Shown: positions 7,050 to 16,141 of the stretch, one piece after another
How positions within the stretch are numbered: the stretch's first letter is position 1
Layout: each line of letters begins with the position of its first letter
NCBI GenBank assembly: GCA_002901265.1
Contig: PPHI01000008.1
Span: forward strand, 46,505 to 110,504
DNA: 64,000 nucleotides
Origin: Rhodopirellula baltica
GTDB lineage: Bacteria > Planctomycetota > Planctomycetia > Pirellulales > Pirellulaceae
Direction: 5' to 3'
Notes under the pieces: generated by a model
What the model saw: the letters and a program-made list of their open reading frames with translations, nothing else
The model's database searches: none
What the model was told of the DNA's origin: nothing
Made by a program: the position numbers and the translations under genes

Positions 7050-10000
7050 ATGAAGCGATTGATAGGTTTATTCGTCACGCTGTCGCTGATTTCAGTGGCA
7101 TCAAACACGACGACGCAAGCGGAATCGCCGCAACTTGATTTACGGAAAGGCCTGAAGTTGGTCGCCGTGGGTGGCTCGCTTGGCGAAAGGATGAATTTGT
7201 ACGGGAACTTCGAAACACGGTTGCACCTGGCCAACCCCGAAGCCGAAATCGAATTTCGTAATTTCTGTTGGCCAGCGGACGAAGTGTCTGTCCGCCAACG
7301 CCCCAGCAACTACACCGACATTGATGATCCGCTGAAGGTCTTCGCGCCAGAAGCCTATCTGTGTTTCTATGGCACCAACGAATCCTATGCCGGTACAGAT
7401 GCAGCTTCGGTCGCAGAATTCATCAAGCGTTACAAAAGCTATCTTCGCGAGGTCAACAACAAGTACTCCGGCAGCAAAGCTCAGTTTGTCCTGGTCAGCC
7501 CGGCCGCATTCGAGTCCACCGGCAACGCGCTGCATCCTGACGCGTCAGACCGAAATCACGCGTTGAAGCTTTACCGTGACGCGATCGAAAAGCTGGCGGA
7601 CGAGATCAATGCACCGTTCGTTGACTTGTTCACCAAAACCGAACAAGCCTTCAACCAAGCACCTGGAACGCAGTACACCGTCAACGGGATGCACCTGAAC
7701 GAACAAGGCGACGAACTTGTCGCCGAGCTGCTGGAGCAAGCGTTGTTCGACGCCCCAAATGGCCGTTCCGAAGGCGACTTTGAAACGGTTAAGAAATGGG
7801 TCAACGACAAGTCCTGGTTGCACTTGCAAGACTATCGCATGCTGAATGGTTGGTATGTCTATGGCGGACGCCGCACTTGGGATACCGAAACGTTCCCCAG
7901 CGAGTACCGCAAGATTCGCAACATGGTCTCGGTACGGGACCAATACATTTGGGACCTCTCTCAGAACAAACCCGTCGGTGCCGAACCAGACGATTCGCAA
8001 ACCGGCGAAGTCGTTATCCCCGAAACGATGTTCGGCACGCGAGACGATAACTTCCGCAAGATGCGTGAACCCACCGAGTTGGTTTACCCCACGCCGGAAG
8101 AATCGATCGACATGATGAACGTTCCCGATGGGATGGAAGTCAAGCTGTTCGCATCCGAGCGTGAGTTCCCCGAGCTGGCCAACCCCAACCAGTTGGCATT
8201 CGATGCCAAAGGCCGCCTGTGGGTGTCCTGCATGCCGAACTATCCCCAGTGGCAACCCGGTGCGGCACCGCCCAGCGATCGCCTGCTGATTTTGGAAGAC
8301 ACCGACAACGACGGCAAAGCTGACAAGTGCACCACGTTCTATGACAAGCTGATCTGCCCCACAGGATTCGAGTTCTACAACGGCGGAGTGATGGTCGTTG
8401 ACGAGCCACGTATTCTGTTCCTCAAAGACACCGATGGCGACGACAAGGCCGACGAAGTCACTCACCTGATCGATGGCATCGCCACCGACGATACCCACCA
8501 CACCATGGGTGCGTGGGAGTTTTCACACGGTGGTTACCTGCACATGCTCGAAGGCGTGGCATTGTCGACGACATTGGAAACCCCTTGGGGGCCGTTCCGT
8601 AACAAAGGTACCGGCGGTGCCTATATTTATGACCCTAAGAACGGTCGCTTCCTGCACTACCGGACACCTGGATACGGGAACCCGTGGTGCTTGGTGTTCG
8701 ACCAATGGGGCAACGGCATCATCGGCGATGGGACCAACGCACAACAGCACTGGATCTCGCCACTCGCCGGCAAGGAAATCAACACTCGAAAAACGCTGAC
8801 CCCAGTCTTTGATAACCAGGGCATGCGTCCTGCGGTTGGCAACGAGTTCTTGTTGTCACGACATCTGCCTGATGAAATCCAGGGCCAATTCATTTATGCG
8901 TGTGTGATCAACATGCACGGACTGCCGCGCTTCGACCTGAATGCCCAAGAGGACGAAGCGGGTTACGAAGGCAAACGTATCGTTGACCTGCTGTCGTCCA
9001 CCGACATGATTTTCCGGCCCGTCGATCCGAAAATCGGTCCCGATGGGGCACTCTGGTTCGGCGACTGGTGCAACGCCTTGATCGGTCACATGCAGTACTC
9101 GCAGCGTGACCCAAATCGTGACCACACCCATGGCCGTGTTTACCGTATGGTCAACAAGAATAAGCCGCTGTTGGAAAAGGTCGATTTGACCGACATGTCC
9201 GAAGCTCGCTTGCTAGAAGAACTGCTCGTACCTGAACTCCGCACCCGCTATCGCGTGCGTAGAGTGTTGCGTGATCGTGATCAAGCCAAAGTATTTGCCG
9301 CGATCGACAACTGGATTGCAGACACAACCGATCCACAACAGCTTTGCGAAGCGATGTGGATTCAAGAGAGCTTCCGCAAGGTCGACACGGCGCTGTTGGA
9401 TCGAATCCTCGGCAGTGACAACCCAATGGCGCGTGCTGCCGCGATTCACACGATCACCAACGAGATCACACGAATCGATAACGCACACGACTACTTGGCA
9501 GAAGCCACCACCGACACGCACCCACGTGTACGATTGGAAGCCGTTCGTGGCATTAGTTTCCTGGACACGCCTGATGCGGTCACGTTGGCCTTGTCAATCA
9601 CAAGCCAGCCAATGGATTACTGGTTGGACTACACGCTTGAGCACACGCTGCACGCACTCGAGTCGAACTGGGGCGGCAAGGAAAACGACGAAGACTTCCT
9701 CGCCAGCAGCTCTGATTCGGCGAAGGCGTACTTCAAACGTTATCGCCAAATCAACGGTCCTGGTGGAGCCGCCGTGTTGCCGCTGGAAATTGCCGAAGAC
9801 GTCGACGCGTCCGAACGTAATCGAATGCGTGCGATCGGTACCCTCGCCAACCTACGCGGTGGTAACGCACAACGTGGCGAAGCGGTCTTCAAACAAGTTT
9901 GTTCGGTCTGTCACCAGATTGGTGACCTTGGCAAGAAGTTCGGACCAGAACTTTCCGACATTGGATCGCGAATGAACAAGTCTCAAATCATTCGTTCGGT

Positions 10001-10769
10001 CTTGATGCCCAACGCGGAAATCAGCAAAGGCTTCGAAACGGTCAACATTTTGACCGTCGATGGCGACACCTTTAACGGATTCGTCATCGCCAAAGACGAA
10101 GAGAAAATCACGCTCGGAATCGCAGACGGCAAACAGAAAACGATCTTGCTTGACGACATCGAAATCGAAAAGCCGATGAAGGCGAGCTCGATGCCAGAAG
10201 GCTTGGCAAAGCAAATTGCTCCCATCCAGTTCTTGGACTTGATCGAATACCTGACCAGCCGCAAGAACATGTTCAAAGTCTCGGAAAACGGATGGACCGG
10301 TGCGTCGTACCGCAATCCGCCGGAACTTCGTTCGTACGATGGCAGTCCCGAAGTCACCTTCGATGCCAGAATCAAATTCGGTCCCCACTTCGGAAACTCG
10401 AATTGGAATGAAGACCCACAATTGCTGCTGACCGCTGACTCGCGTCAAGATTTCGATTTTGCGTTCCATTCCGATCACGATGTCGATTCGCCGTACCTGA
10501 CGATCCGCCTGGCAAAGCCAGCGAAGATCAAGCACTTGAAACTGGTCAATCGTAAAGAGAGCCAATTCCACCAACGTGCCGAAGGCTTGACGGTTTGGAC
10601 CAGCAACGATGGCGAACACTTCGAAAAGGTCTGGGCCGCGGACGAGATGAAAGGTGAATGGATGATCGACTTCCCAGAGGGAATCGATGCCAAGTTCATC
10701 CGCATTGGCTTGGATGGCAAAGGAACATTCCACCTTTACCAAGTGATCGCATTCGGCGAAACGCTGTAG
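7050..10769 (+). CDS. Exported SGNH-hydrolase / PVC dehydrogenase / HEAT / cytochrome c / discoidin-like fusion
   Basis: Start: ATG at 7050, with AAAGGA 5-10 nt upstream, gives a signal peptide (MKRLIGLFVTLSLISV, cleavage near residue 24); a TTG 24 nt earlier is less likely. Residues 35-240 form an SGNH/GDSL-like domain (VGGSLGE, YGTNES, GMHLNEQGDE). From about 355 a six-bladed propeller of the Pirellula 'membrane-bound dehydrogenase' type (TIGR02604-like) begins at NVPDGMEVKLFA, with Asp-rich DTDNDGKAD calcium-type loops. HEAT-like helices follow (about 720-900). A c-type haem site CSVCH lies near residue 950 with the PVC haem domain after it, and a C-terminal F5/8-type sheet ends the protein. 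It probably oxidises or trims a carbohydrate-derived substrate in the periplasm; the substrate is unknown. Length is about 1239 residues. Confidence 0.85.
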   Translation: MKRLIGLFVTLSLISVASNTTTQAESPQLDLRKGLKLVAVGGSLGERMNLYGNFETRLHLANPEAEIEFRNFCWPADEVSVRQRPSNYTDIDDPLKVFAPEAYLCFYGTNESYAGTDAASVAEFIKRYKSYLREVNNKYSGSKAQFVLVSPAAFESTGNALHPDASDRNHALKLYRDAIEKLADEINAPFVDLFTKTEQAFNQAPGTQYTVNGMHLNEQGDELVAELLEQALFDAPNGRSEGDFETVKKWVNDKSWLHLQDYRMLNGWYVYGGRRTWDTETFPSEYRKIRNMVSVRDQYIWDLSQNKPVGAEPDDSQTGEVVIPETMFGTRDDNFRKMREPTELVYPTPEESIDMMNVPDGMEVKLFASEREFPELANPNQLAFDAKGRLWVSCMPNYPQWQPGAAPPSDRLLILEDTDNDGKADKCTTFYDKLICPTGFEFYNGGVMVVDEPRILFLKDTDGDDKADEVTHLIDGIATDDTHHTMGAWEFSHGGYLHMLEGVALSTTLETPWGPFRNKGTGGAYIYDPKNGRFLHYRTPGYGNPWCLVFDQWGNGIIGDGTNAQQHWISPLAGKEINTRKTLTPVFDNQGMRPAVGNEFLLSRHLPDEIQGQFIYACVINMHGLPRFDLNAQEDEAGYEGKRIVDLLSSTDMIFRPVDPKIGPDGALWFGDWCNALIGHMQYSQRDPNRDHTHGRVYRMVNKNKPLLEKVDLTDMSEARLLEELLVPELRTRYRVRRVLRDRDQAKVFAAIDNWIADTTDPQQLCEAMWIQESFRKVDTALLDRILGSDNPMARAAAIHTITNEITRIDNAHDYLAEATTDTHPRVRLEAVRGISFLDTPDAVTLALSITSQPMDYWLDYTLEHTLHALESNWGGKENDEDFLASSSDSAKAYFKRYRQINGPGGAAVLPLEIAEDVDASERNRMRAIGTLANLRGGNAQRGEAVFKQVCSVCHQIGDLGKKFGPELSDIGSRMNKSQIIRSVLMPNAEISKGFETVNILTVDGDTFNGFVIAKDEEKITLGIADGKQKTILLDDIEIEKPMKASSMPEGLAKQIAPIQFLDLIEYLTSRKNMFKVSENGWTGASYRNPPELRSYDGSPEVTFDARIKFGPHFGNSNWNEDPQLLLTADSRQDFDFAFHSDHDVDSPYLTIRLAKPAKIKHLKLVNRKESQFHQRAEGLTVWTSNDGEHFEKVWAADEMKGEWMIDFPEGIDAKFIRIGLDGKGTFHLYQVIAFGETL

Positions 10770-10796
10770 GCGAAATGAATTAAGCTTCGTTTAGAC

Positions 10797-10828
10797 AAAC
10801 AGCCACGGGCCATCCCGTGGCTGTTTTT
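10797..10828 (+). terminator. Rho-independent terminator
   Basis: A perfect 13-bp stem (10797-10809 with 10814-10826) and CCAT loop is followed by a five-T run, 28 nt after the giant dehydrogenase stop. The reverse strand also ends in a short T-rich stretch, so it may also stop transcription from the convergent desulfurase operon. Confidence 0.92.
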
Positions 10829-10864
10829 GGTTTGCACAGAGCACGCTTGCAGGAGTTCGGATTC

Positions 10865-10936
10865 GTCGCCTCATGCTCCGCATTCACAGCGGAACGGAAA
10901 GCTACTTTCGCAGGCATAAAAGGCCTCACACGAAAA
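10865..10936. repeat. Palindromic intergenic repeat, copy C (diverged)
   Basis: The run GTCGCCT...AGCGG...GCTACTTTCGCAGGCATAAAAGGC...CACACGAAAA follows the same order of blocks as the copy at 20779-20864. It sits between the terminator of the giant dehydrogenase gene and the stop codon of the cysteine desulfurase gene. It is less symmetrical than the 20.8 kb copy. Confidence 0.5.
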
Positions 10937-10947
10937 GCAACAGGACC

Positions 10948-12132
10948 CTAAACGGCGGTTAATTCTTGTAACGCGGCGATCAACTCGTCCATGTCTTCAT
11001 TGGTCGTTGTAGTGCCACAACTTATTCGCAACGTCCCGTCGGGTGGCGAACCGATCGATTGATGGATCAACGCGGCGCAGTGCAATCCCGTCCGTACTTC
11101 GATCCCGAATTCGCTGTCCAAAATCGCTGCCGCTTCGTCAGCCGGTAGCCCTTCGACTTCGACGCTTGCGATCGGTAAAACTAGCTCAGCCGGCTTACCA
11201 ATGATTCGAATGCCCGCGATCGTCTCCAATCGCCGGTAAAGTTCAACGGCATGGCGCTGCAGGTCTGCGGCCCGAGTCGAAAGTGCGTCGTCAGGATTTC
11301 GATCCGCTCGGCAAGCTTTCAATCCCGCTAGCCAACCGGCAAACGCAGGGACATTCATGTTGCCTGCTTCGAAGGCTTCTGGGAAATGAGTTGGCATTTC
11401 CAATTGGTCCGATCGGCTTCCGGTTCCGCCAAAGATCAGCGGACGTAGTTGATGGTGCAGCGATTCGCGTAGATACAAGAATCCGGTTCCGAGTGGCCCC
11501 TGGCCTCCCTTGTGTCCAGGTGCGCCTAGTGCGTCCAGGTGATAGCGCTCGACATTGACCGGCAAATAACCAAACGATTGGGCGGCGTCACTGAAAAAGA
11601 TTGGCTTGGTTTCGGGTGCGAACGCTTGCTTCAGTTTTGATCCGATTGCTTCGATTGGCTGCACCGCCCCGTTGACGTTTGCGGCATGCAGGATCGTGAC
11701 AAGCCTAGTGTTTTGCTTGACTGCGTTCATGACGGCGTCTGCGTCCACGGATCCGTGCTTGTCAACGTCAACGATCGTTAACTCAACACCGCGATTTGTC
11801 GACAACTCATGTAGAGGACGCAATACACTGTTGTGCTCGGCCGCCGAGGTGACGACATGGTCACCAGATCGCAACAGTCCAAACAGGGCAAGGTTCAGTG
11901 CTTCGGTGCCACCGCCTTGCAGCGTGATCTCCCGGGCCGACGCGGCTCCGATCCAGTACGCGATTTCCGCACGTAGTTGACCAATGACTTTGGCCGCGTC
12001 CACGGAACTTCGATATGCCCCACGTCCAACGGAGGCTTCGGCGTGCAGCATGTGTTCGTGCATCGCTTCGATCGTAGCGATCGGCTTGGGCACACTGGTT
12101 GCGGCGTGATCAAAATAAAGTCGTCGTTTCAT
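10948..12132 (-). CDS. Cysteine desulfurase (class V aminotransferase fold), coupled to moaE
   Basis: Taking the ATG at 12132, which overlaps the moaE stop as ATGA, gives 394 residues beginning MKRRLYFDHAATSVPKP, the standard start of NifS/CsdA-type enzymes; a longer frame to 12180 is less likely. The PLP-binding Lys208 is in GAPGHKGGQGPLG, the PLP His in SAAEHNSV, and the catalytic Cys352 in RTGLHCA, the motif of the 'cysteine desulfurase family' close to TIGR01977. It removes sulfur from L-cysteine as a persulfide. Position directly after moaD and moaE suggests the sulfur is for molybdopterin synthase; that is inference, since no MoeB-like adenylase is nearby. Confidence 0.9.
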   Translation of the reverse strand: MKRRLYFDHAATSVPKPIATIEAMHEHMLHAEASVGRGAYRSSVDAAKVIGQLRAEIAYWIGAASAREITLQGGGTEALNLALFGLLRSGDHVVTSAAEHNSVLRPLHELSTNRGVELTIVDVDKHGSVDADAVMNAVKQNTRLVTILHAANVNGAVQPIEAIGSKLKQAFAPETKPIFFSDAAQSFGYLPVNVERYHLDALGAPGHKGGQGPLGTGFLYLRESLHHQLRPLIFGGTGSRSDQLEMPTHFPEAFEAGNMNVPAFAGWLAGLKACRADRNPDDALSTRAADLQRHAVELYRRLETIAGIRIIGKPAELVLPIASVEVEGLPADEAAAILDSEFGIEVRTGLHCAALIHQSIGSPPDGTLRISCGTTTTNEDMDELIAALQELTAV

Positions 12133-12602
12133 GGGTGGATCCACTCCGAAGACTCGTCTTGATACGTTTCGCGTTTCCAAATCGGCACGTCGGCTTTAAG
12201 CTGATCCATGATCATTGGAAGAGCGGCAAAGGTTTCGCGGCGATGGGCACTTGAGCAGCCGACCAACACGCTTGCTTCACCGATCGGAACGTTGCCGAGT
12301 CGGTGTACGATCACAACATTGAACAGATTGAACCGCTGTTTGGCTTCAGTCGCGATCCGCAACAATTGTTGACGCGCCATTGATTGATGGGCTTCGTAGT
12401 ACAGCGTCTTGGTGATGCGGATCACACCGGCATCATCTTTGGTTTTACGGCGAGTCACACCGGCAAACCAGCCGTGTGAACCGACATCGGGATCGCCGAT
12501 CGCGTCGGACCACTGCGCCAATTCAATGGGAGCGTGTACTAGCCGGATCGTGATGACACCGTCCGCGTCCATGAAGTTTGTTCCGTTCAAAACTCGATTC
12601 AT
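12129..12602 (-). CDS. moaE: Molybdopterin synthase catalytic subunit MoaE
   Basis: The 157-residue product has the MoaE pattern: GSHGWFAGVTRRKTKDDAG near residue 45, LYYEAHQSMA, HRLGNVPIGEASVLVGCSSAHRR in the middle, and PIWKRE near the C-terminus carrying the conserved lysine. With MoaD it transfers two sulfurs to precursor Z to make molybdopterin in the cytoplasm. Its ATG overlaps the moaD stop by one base (TAATG) and its own stop overlaps the desulfurase start, so all three are likely translated together. Confidence 0.93.
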   Translation of the reverse strand: MNRVLNGTNFMDADGVITIRLVHAPIELAQWSDAIGDPDVGSHGWFAGVTRRKTKDDAGVIRITKTLYYEAHQSMARQQLLRIATEAKQRFNLFNVVIVHRLGNVPIGEASVLVGCSSAHRRETFAALPMIMDQLKADVPIWKRETYQDESSEWIHP

Positions 12603-12850
12603 TAACCGCCGCTGACGGGCGGGATTAAGGCAAACTCGGCTGACGAAGTTTCGACGTTCCCATCGGAGTTGATGTAGGTCCCGTCGATGGCAAGGCGGCT
12701 GTGTCGGACCAACGATTCTGCTTGTGGCAACGCGACAGCGATCGCTTGGATCAGATCGCCGGCCACAATGGGTTGCGTGAGTTCGACATCGATCGAATCG
12801 CTTCCGGCCGCGTCACGAAGGCCGGCAAATAACAACACGTTAAATTTCAT
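12602..12850 (-). CDS. moaD: Molybdopterin synthase sulfur carrier MoaD
   Basis: This 82-residue ubiquitin-fold protein starts MKFNVLLFAGLRDAAG and ends IPPVSGG. The terminal Gly-Gly is the site of thiocarboxylation and the hallmark of MoaD. It starts 4 bp after the stop of the FAD/Fe-S oxidoreductase gene and overlaps moaE. The cofactor made downstream serves molybdenum or tungsten enzymes; none is encoded in the window. Confidence 0.93.
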   Translation of the reverse strand: MKFNVLLFAGLRDAAGSDSIDVELTQPIVAGDLIQAIAVALPQAESLVRHSRLAIDGTYINSDGNVETSSAEFALIPPVSGG

Positions 12851-12854
12851 CAGG

Positions 12855-15836
12855 TTAGCTTTCCTGCGTCAGTCCTAGCTGCTCGCCAACTTTTGGGAAT
12901 CGCCCATAAGCATAGGCGAGTAGCTTGATCGGATGGACGGTTCGCATTCCGGCGGCGTGTTCGATTTGCATCTTGCAGGCACTGCATTCGGTCGACGCGA
13001 TCGGGATGCCGCTGGAACGCATCGCCGAGATCATTGGCCAACCGATGCGCAAACTGTTCCGGTAGTTACGTCGCTGCAGTCCCCAAGTTCCGGCCATCCC
13101 GCTACAGCCGCCTTCGACATGATCGACGTCGAGTCCGGGAATCAGGTTAAGCAACTGTACCGCGGCCAAATCGGGATCCAAGACCCTTAAATGACAGGGA
13201 CGATGATACGCGAAGTGCACGGGGACTTCGTTCAATGATCGGTCCAGTTTTCCTTCGCGATTGAGCTCGACCAAAAAATCGCAAGCCTCATAAGAGTGTT
13301 TGGCAACGAGGTAGGCGTCTTCGTCGTCGAAGAGGTTTGGATATTCGTGTTTCAGGCACAAGACCGCTGACGGTTCGGTCGCGACGACCGTGTAGCCGCT
13401 ACGAATGGCTTCTGCCAGCAGTCGTAAATTGCGGCGTCCGATCCGGCGCGCGCCTTTTAGATCACCCGCAGTGATTCGTGCCATCCCGCTGCCGGATTGT
13501 GACGTCGGAACGTACAACCCGATACCGTTTTGTTGGAGCACTTCGGCGAGCGCACGGCCGATGTCGGGATCGTGATAATTCGCATAGTGATCGACAAAAT
13601 ACAGCACCTTGGTGCCATCGATTTCACTGCGTTTGGTCCAGCGTCGTCGCGCGGCATAACGAATGAAGCTGGTTTCGGCGATCGACGGCAGCTCACGCGA
13701 CGAAACCAGCCCGAACAGTTGCTCTGCCAGCCAGCGTGCCACGCGATTTTGTAAGACAAAATTGCTGATTCGTGGCAATCGCGATCCTAGACCAGCGATC
13801 GTATCAAGCCTAGTGAATAACCGATCGGACAGTGGCAAGCCATTGGTCGAAACATAATGCGCTTTGAGCTCGCCGACGATTTTTGGGATGTCCACGGTGG
13901 CCGGACATTCGACGCGACACTGGTGACAGTTGAAGCATAGGTCGGCGACGGACTTGGCACGTTCGCCGGCGAGCGATTCGACGTCGATCTTTCCGCTTAG
14001 AACGCCACGCAACAAATTTGCCTTCGCCCGCGGCGTTGCTTCCTCAATTCGCATCGTCCGATACACCGGACACTGGCGTTCGTTCATCGCCGTCGTCCGG
14101 CAGCGACCACAACCGTTGCAAGACTGGGCAACTTGGTCGACCATTTTGTTTGCCGGCCACTGCTGCATGACGGGCAACTCGGGCACCGTCCGATTCTGAA
14201 GTCGTGATTCTTGCACCACGCGTTCAGAAGGTTCGATCAGCGTTCGTACGGGTGATACGACACGGATGGAATCGCCAATTGGACGAAGGTTCTCGTCTGG
14301 CTGTTGCAGCACGGCGCCGAACAGTTTGCCCGGATTCAGGCGATGATGTGGATCAAACAATCGTTTGACCTGTCCCATTGCCAACCAGAAATCACCGAAC
14401 TGCCGCGGCAACAATGCGCTGCGGCTCAATCCTGCGGCATGTTCGACAGAAACTTGGCCGCCCATTTTCCAGACGACTTCGGCGACATCATGCGCGACTT
14501 GTCGAATCTTGTTGCGGTCTTCGGCCAGCGATAAATCCAAGAACGGACGCACGTGCAATTGCCCATGTCCGGCGTGAGCAAACACGGTTGACGTGCATTC
14601 ATGATCACGCAGCGTTTTTTGAATCGCGATCAGCGCCTCGGGTAAACGTTGCGGATCGACGGCGATGTCTTCGGTAAACGGCACCGGCATTTCGCGGCCC
14701 CGCAACCGTCCCAGCCGTGGTGTGACCCGCCGGCAAAGTTTCCAGTATTGGTCGCGAGCTTTTTGATCGGTTGTCGAGGAAACTTTGAACGCGCCGTCGG
14801 GACCTCGCGTCAGCTCTTGCTTGAGCAATTCGATTCTGTCTTTCAGCTCTGCTAACGAATCGCCTTGTAATTCCAAAAGCAACATCGCCTCGGCTTCACG
14901 CGGCAGCATGCTTTCGAATTGGCGTTCGGTTTCGCGGGCGATCCCAAGCAATCGTCGCCCGATCATGTCGCAGGCAACCGGGCCATGCTTCAGTGACACG
15001 ACCGCGCTTCGGGCGGCGGATTCCAAGCGATGAAAGAACAAAGCGACCACACCCCGATGCTTGGGGATCGCTTCGGTTTTGACCGTTGCTTCGACGATCA
15101 GAGCTAAGGTGCCTTGGGTTCCACAAAGAAACTTTGCTAGGTCGACGTTGTTGTGTTCGTCGATTACGTCGTCGAACCGGTATCCGCTTCTTGCCGGGGC
15201 ACCATTTTCTTGGGCAAGGATACATTCCCGATGTTGATCTCGAATCCCGACAAGACCGCGTGCCAACCGGCCAGCGATACCGCGTTCGGTCGGATGATGT
15301 CTCGAAACATCCAGCAGCTCACCTTCCATGGTGACGACGCGGAGCGAATGGACATTGTCCCGTGCCGAACCGCTGCGTAGGAAATGGCTTCCCGAGGCGT
15401 TGGTCGCCAAGACACTTCCTAGTGTGGTGATGCTTCGCGTCGCGGGGTCAGGTCCGAACCAACGGCCCGAGGAGCGGATCGAACGATTGAGTTCGGCCAG
15501 GGTTGTGCCCGCTTCGACGACGACGTGCCCGTCGTTTCGGTCCATCTGCATTCGCCGCATGTACCGTGAAAAGTCGAGCACCAGCCCAGGCCCGATCGAT
15601 TCTCCGGACACGCCGCTTCCTGCCCCACGCGGATGGAGCGGGACGTCATGCTCGGAAGCATAGCGGACAATTGCGACGACGTCGGCAGCAGAGCGTGGGC
15701 GAATGACACCGATGGGTTGCAGTTCGTAGATGCTCGCATCGGTCGAATAAAGCGTCCGCGACACGTCATCGCACAAGACATCACCGCGCACGATCCCGCG
15801 CAAGTCGTCTTGGATTCGTTGCCGGTCGATCTCCAT
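12855..15836 (-). CDS. YdiJ-like FAD-linked oxidase with Fe-S and CCG domains (D-2-hydroxyacid dehydrogenase type)
   Basis: The 993-residue protein begins with an FAD_binding_4 (vanillyl-alcohol oxidase fold) domain (PHPRGAGSG-like HPRGAGSGVSGESIG near 68). The FAD-oxidase C domain follows, with HAGHGQLHVRPFLDL near 420. A bacterioferredoxin-type region near residues 575-660 has two Cys clusters, CNGCGRCR...C and CFNCHQCRVEC. C-terminal CCG-type motifs HRPCHLRV, GGCSGMAG and CSACKM complete the architecture. This is the YdiJ/Dld-type layout (E. coli YdiJ is about 1018 residues), which oxidises D-2-hydroxyglutarate or D-lactate-like acids. It is the first gene of the operon with moaD, moaE and the desulfurase; AGGA precedes the ATG. 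Confidence 0.88.
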   Translation of the reverse strand: MEIDRQRIQDDLRGIVRGDVLCDDVSRTLYSTDASIYELQPIGVIRPRSAADVVAIVRYASEHDVPLHPRGAGSGVSGESIGPGLVLDFSRYMRRMQMDRNDGHVVVEAGTTLAELNRSIRSSGRWFGPDPATRSITTLGSVLATNASGSHFLRSGSARDNVHSLRVVTMEGELLDVSRHHPTERGIAGRLARGLVGIRDQHRECILAQENGAPARSGYRFDDVIDEHNNVDLAKFLCGTQGTLALIVEATVKTEAIPKHRGVVALFFHRLESAARSAVVSLKHGPVACDMIGRRLLGIARETERQFESMLPREAEAMLLLELQGDSLAELKDRIELLKQELTRGPDGAFKVSSTTDQKARDQYWKLCRRVTPRLGRLRGREMPVPFTEDIAVDPQRLPEALIAIQKTLRDHECTSTVFAHAGHGQLHVRPFLDLSLAEDRNKIRQVAHDVAEVVWKMGGQVSVEHAAGLSRSALLPRQFGDFWLAMGQVKRLFDPHHRLNPGKLFGAVLQQPDENLRPIGDSIRVVSPVRTLIEPSERVVQESRLQNRTVPELPVMQQWPANKMVDQVAQSCNGCGRCRTTAMNERQCPVYRTMRIEEATPRAKANLLRGVLSGKIDVESLAGERAKSVADLCFNCHQCRVECPATVDIPKIVGELKAHYVSTNGLPLSDRLFTRLDTIAGLGSRLPRISNFVLQNRVARWLAEQLFGLVSSRELPSIAETSFIRYAARRRWTKRSEIDGTKVLYFVDHYANYHDPDIGRALAEVLQQNGIGLYVPTSQSGSGMARITAGDLKGARRIGRRNLRLLAEAIRSGYTVVATEPSAVLCLKHEYPNLFDDEDAYLVAKHSYEACDFLVELNREGKLDRSLNEVPVHFAYHRPCHLRVLDPDLAAVQLLNLIPGLDVDHVEGGCSGMAGTWGLQRRNYRNSLRIGWPMISAMRSSGIPIASTECSACKMQIEHAAGMRTVHPIKLLAYAYGRFPKVGEQLGLTQES

Positions 15837-16141
15837 CGCTGTCCTAACGTTGCATCAATCAATGAGTGCCGTTCACGCAAGAAAAGATGTCACCGTGCCG
15901 GCCACTACAGCTTACTCCCAAACGCCCATTCGGATCGAGCCCCGGTGGACTTTCCCACGGCGGCCAGCGTTCACCGTTTTGCAGGGACACCCATTTGGAT
16001 TGCTGACGCCCATACAGGTAGGACGCCACAAATATTGTTAAACTGACGACAGGGCAAAGATGCTTGCCTTTGCAGCAATCACTCGCTGTAAAAATCCAAT
16101 CGACCTCCCACCCTTCCCTCCCCCCGAAAGGCCTTTTCGAA
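15837..16141. other. Divergent intergenic region
   Basis: This holds the promoters of the oxidoreductase-moaDE operon (minus) and the ThuA-dehydrogenase gene (plus). The only strong local signal is GAAAGG at 16126-16131, the ribosome-binding site for the ATG at 16142. No RNA gene or coding frame is convincing. Confidence 0.4.

Noticed and set aside
7545..8501. 318-residue open frame antisense to the propeller gene
   Set aside because: Antisense to a clear family protein, no signal peptide or ribosome-binding site, and the length is explained by the codon bias of the sense gene.
9852..10742. 296-residue open frame antisense to the haem and discoidin domains
   Set aside because: A mirror of the sense gene; repeats of Phe/Asp/Val from reversed common codons, no motif.
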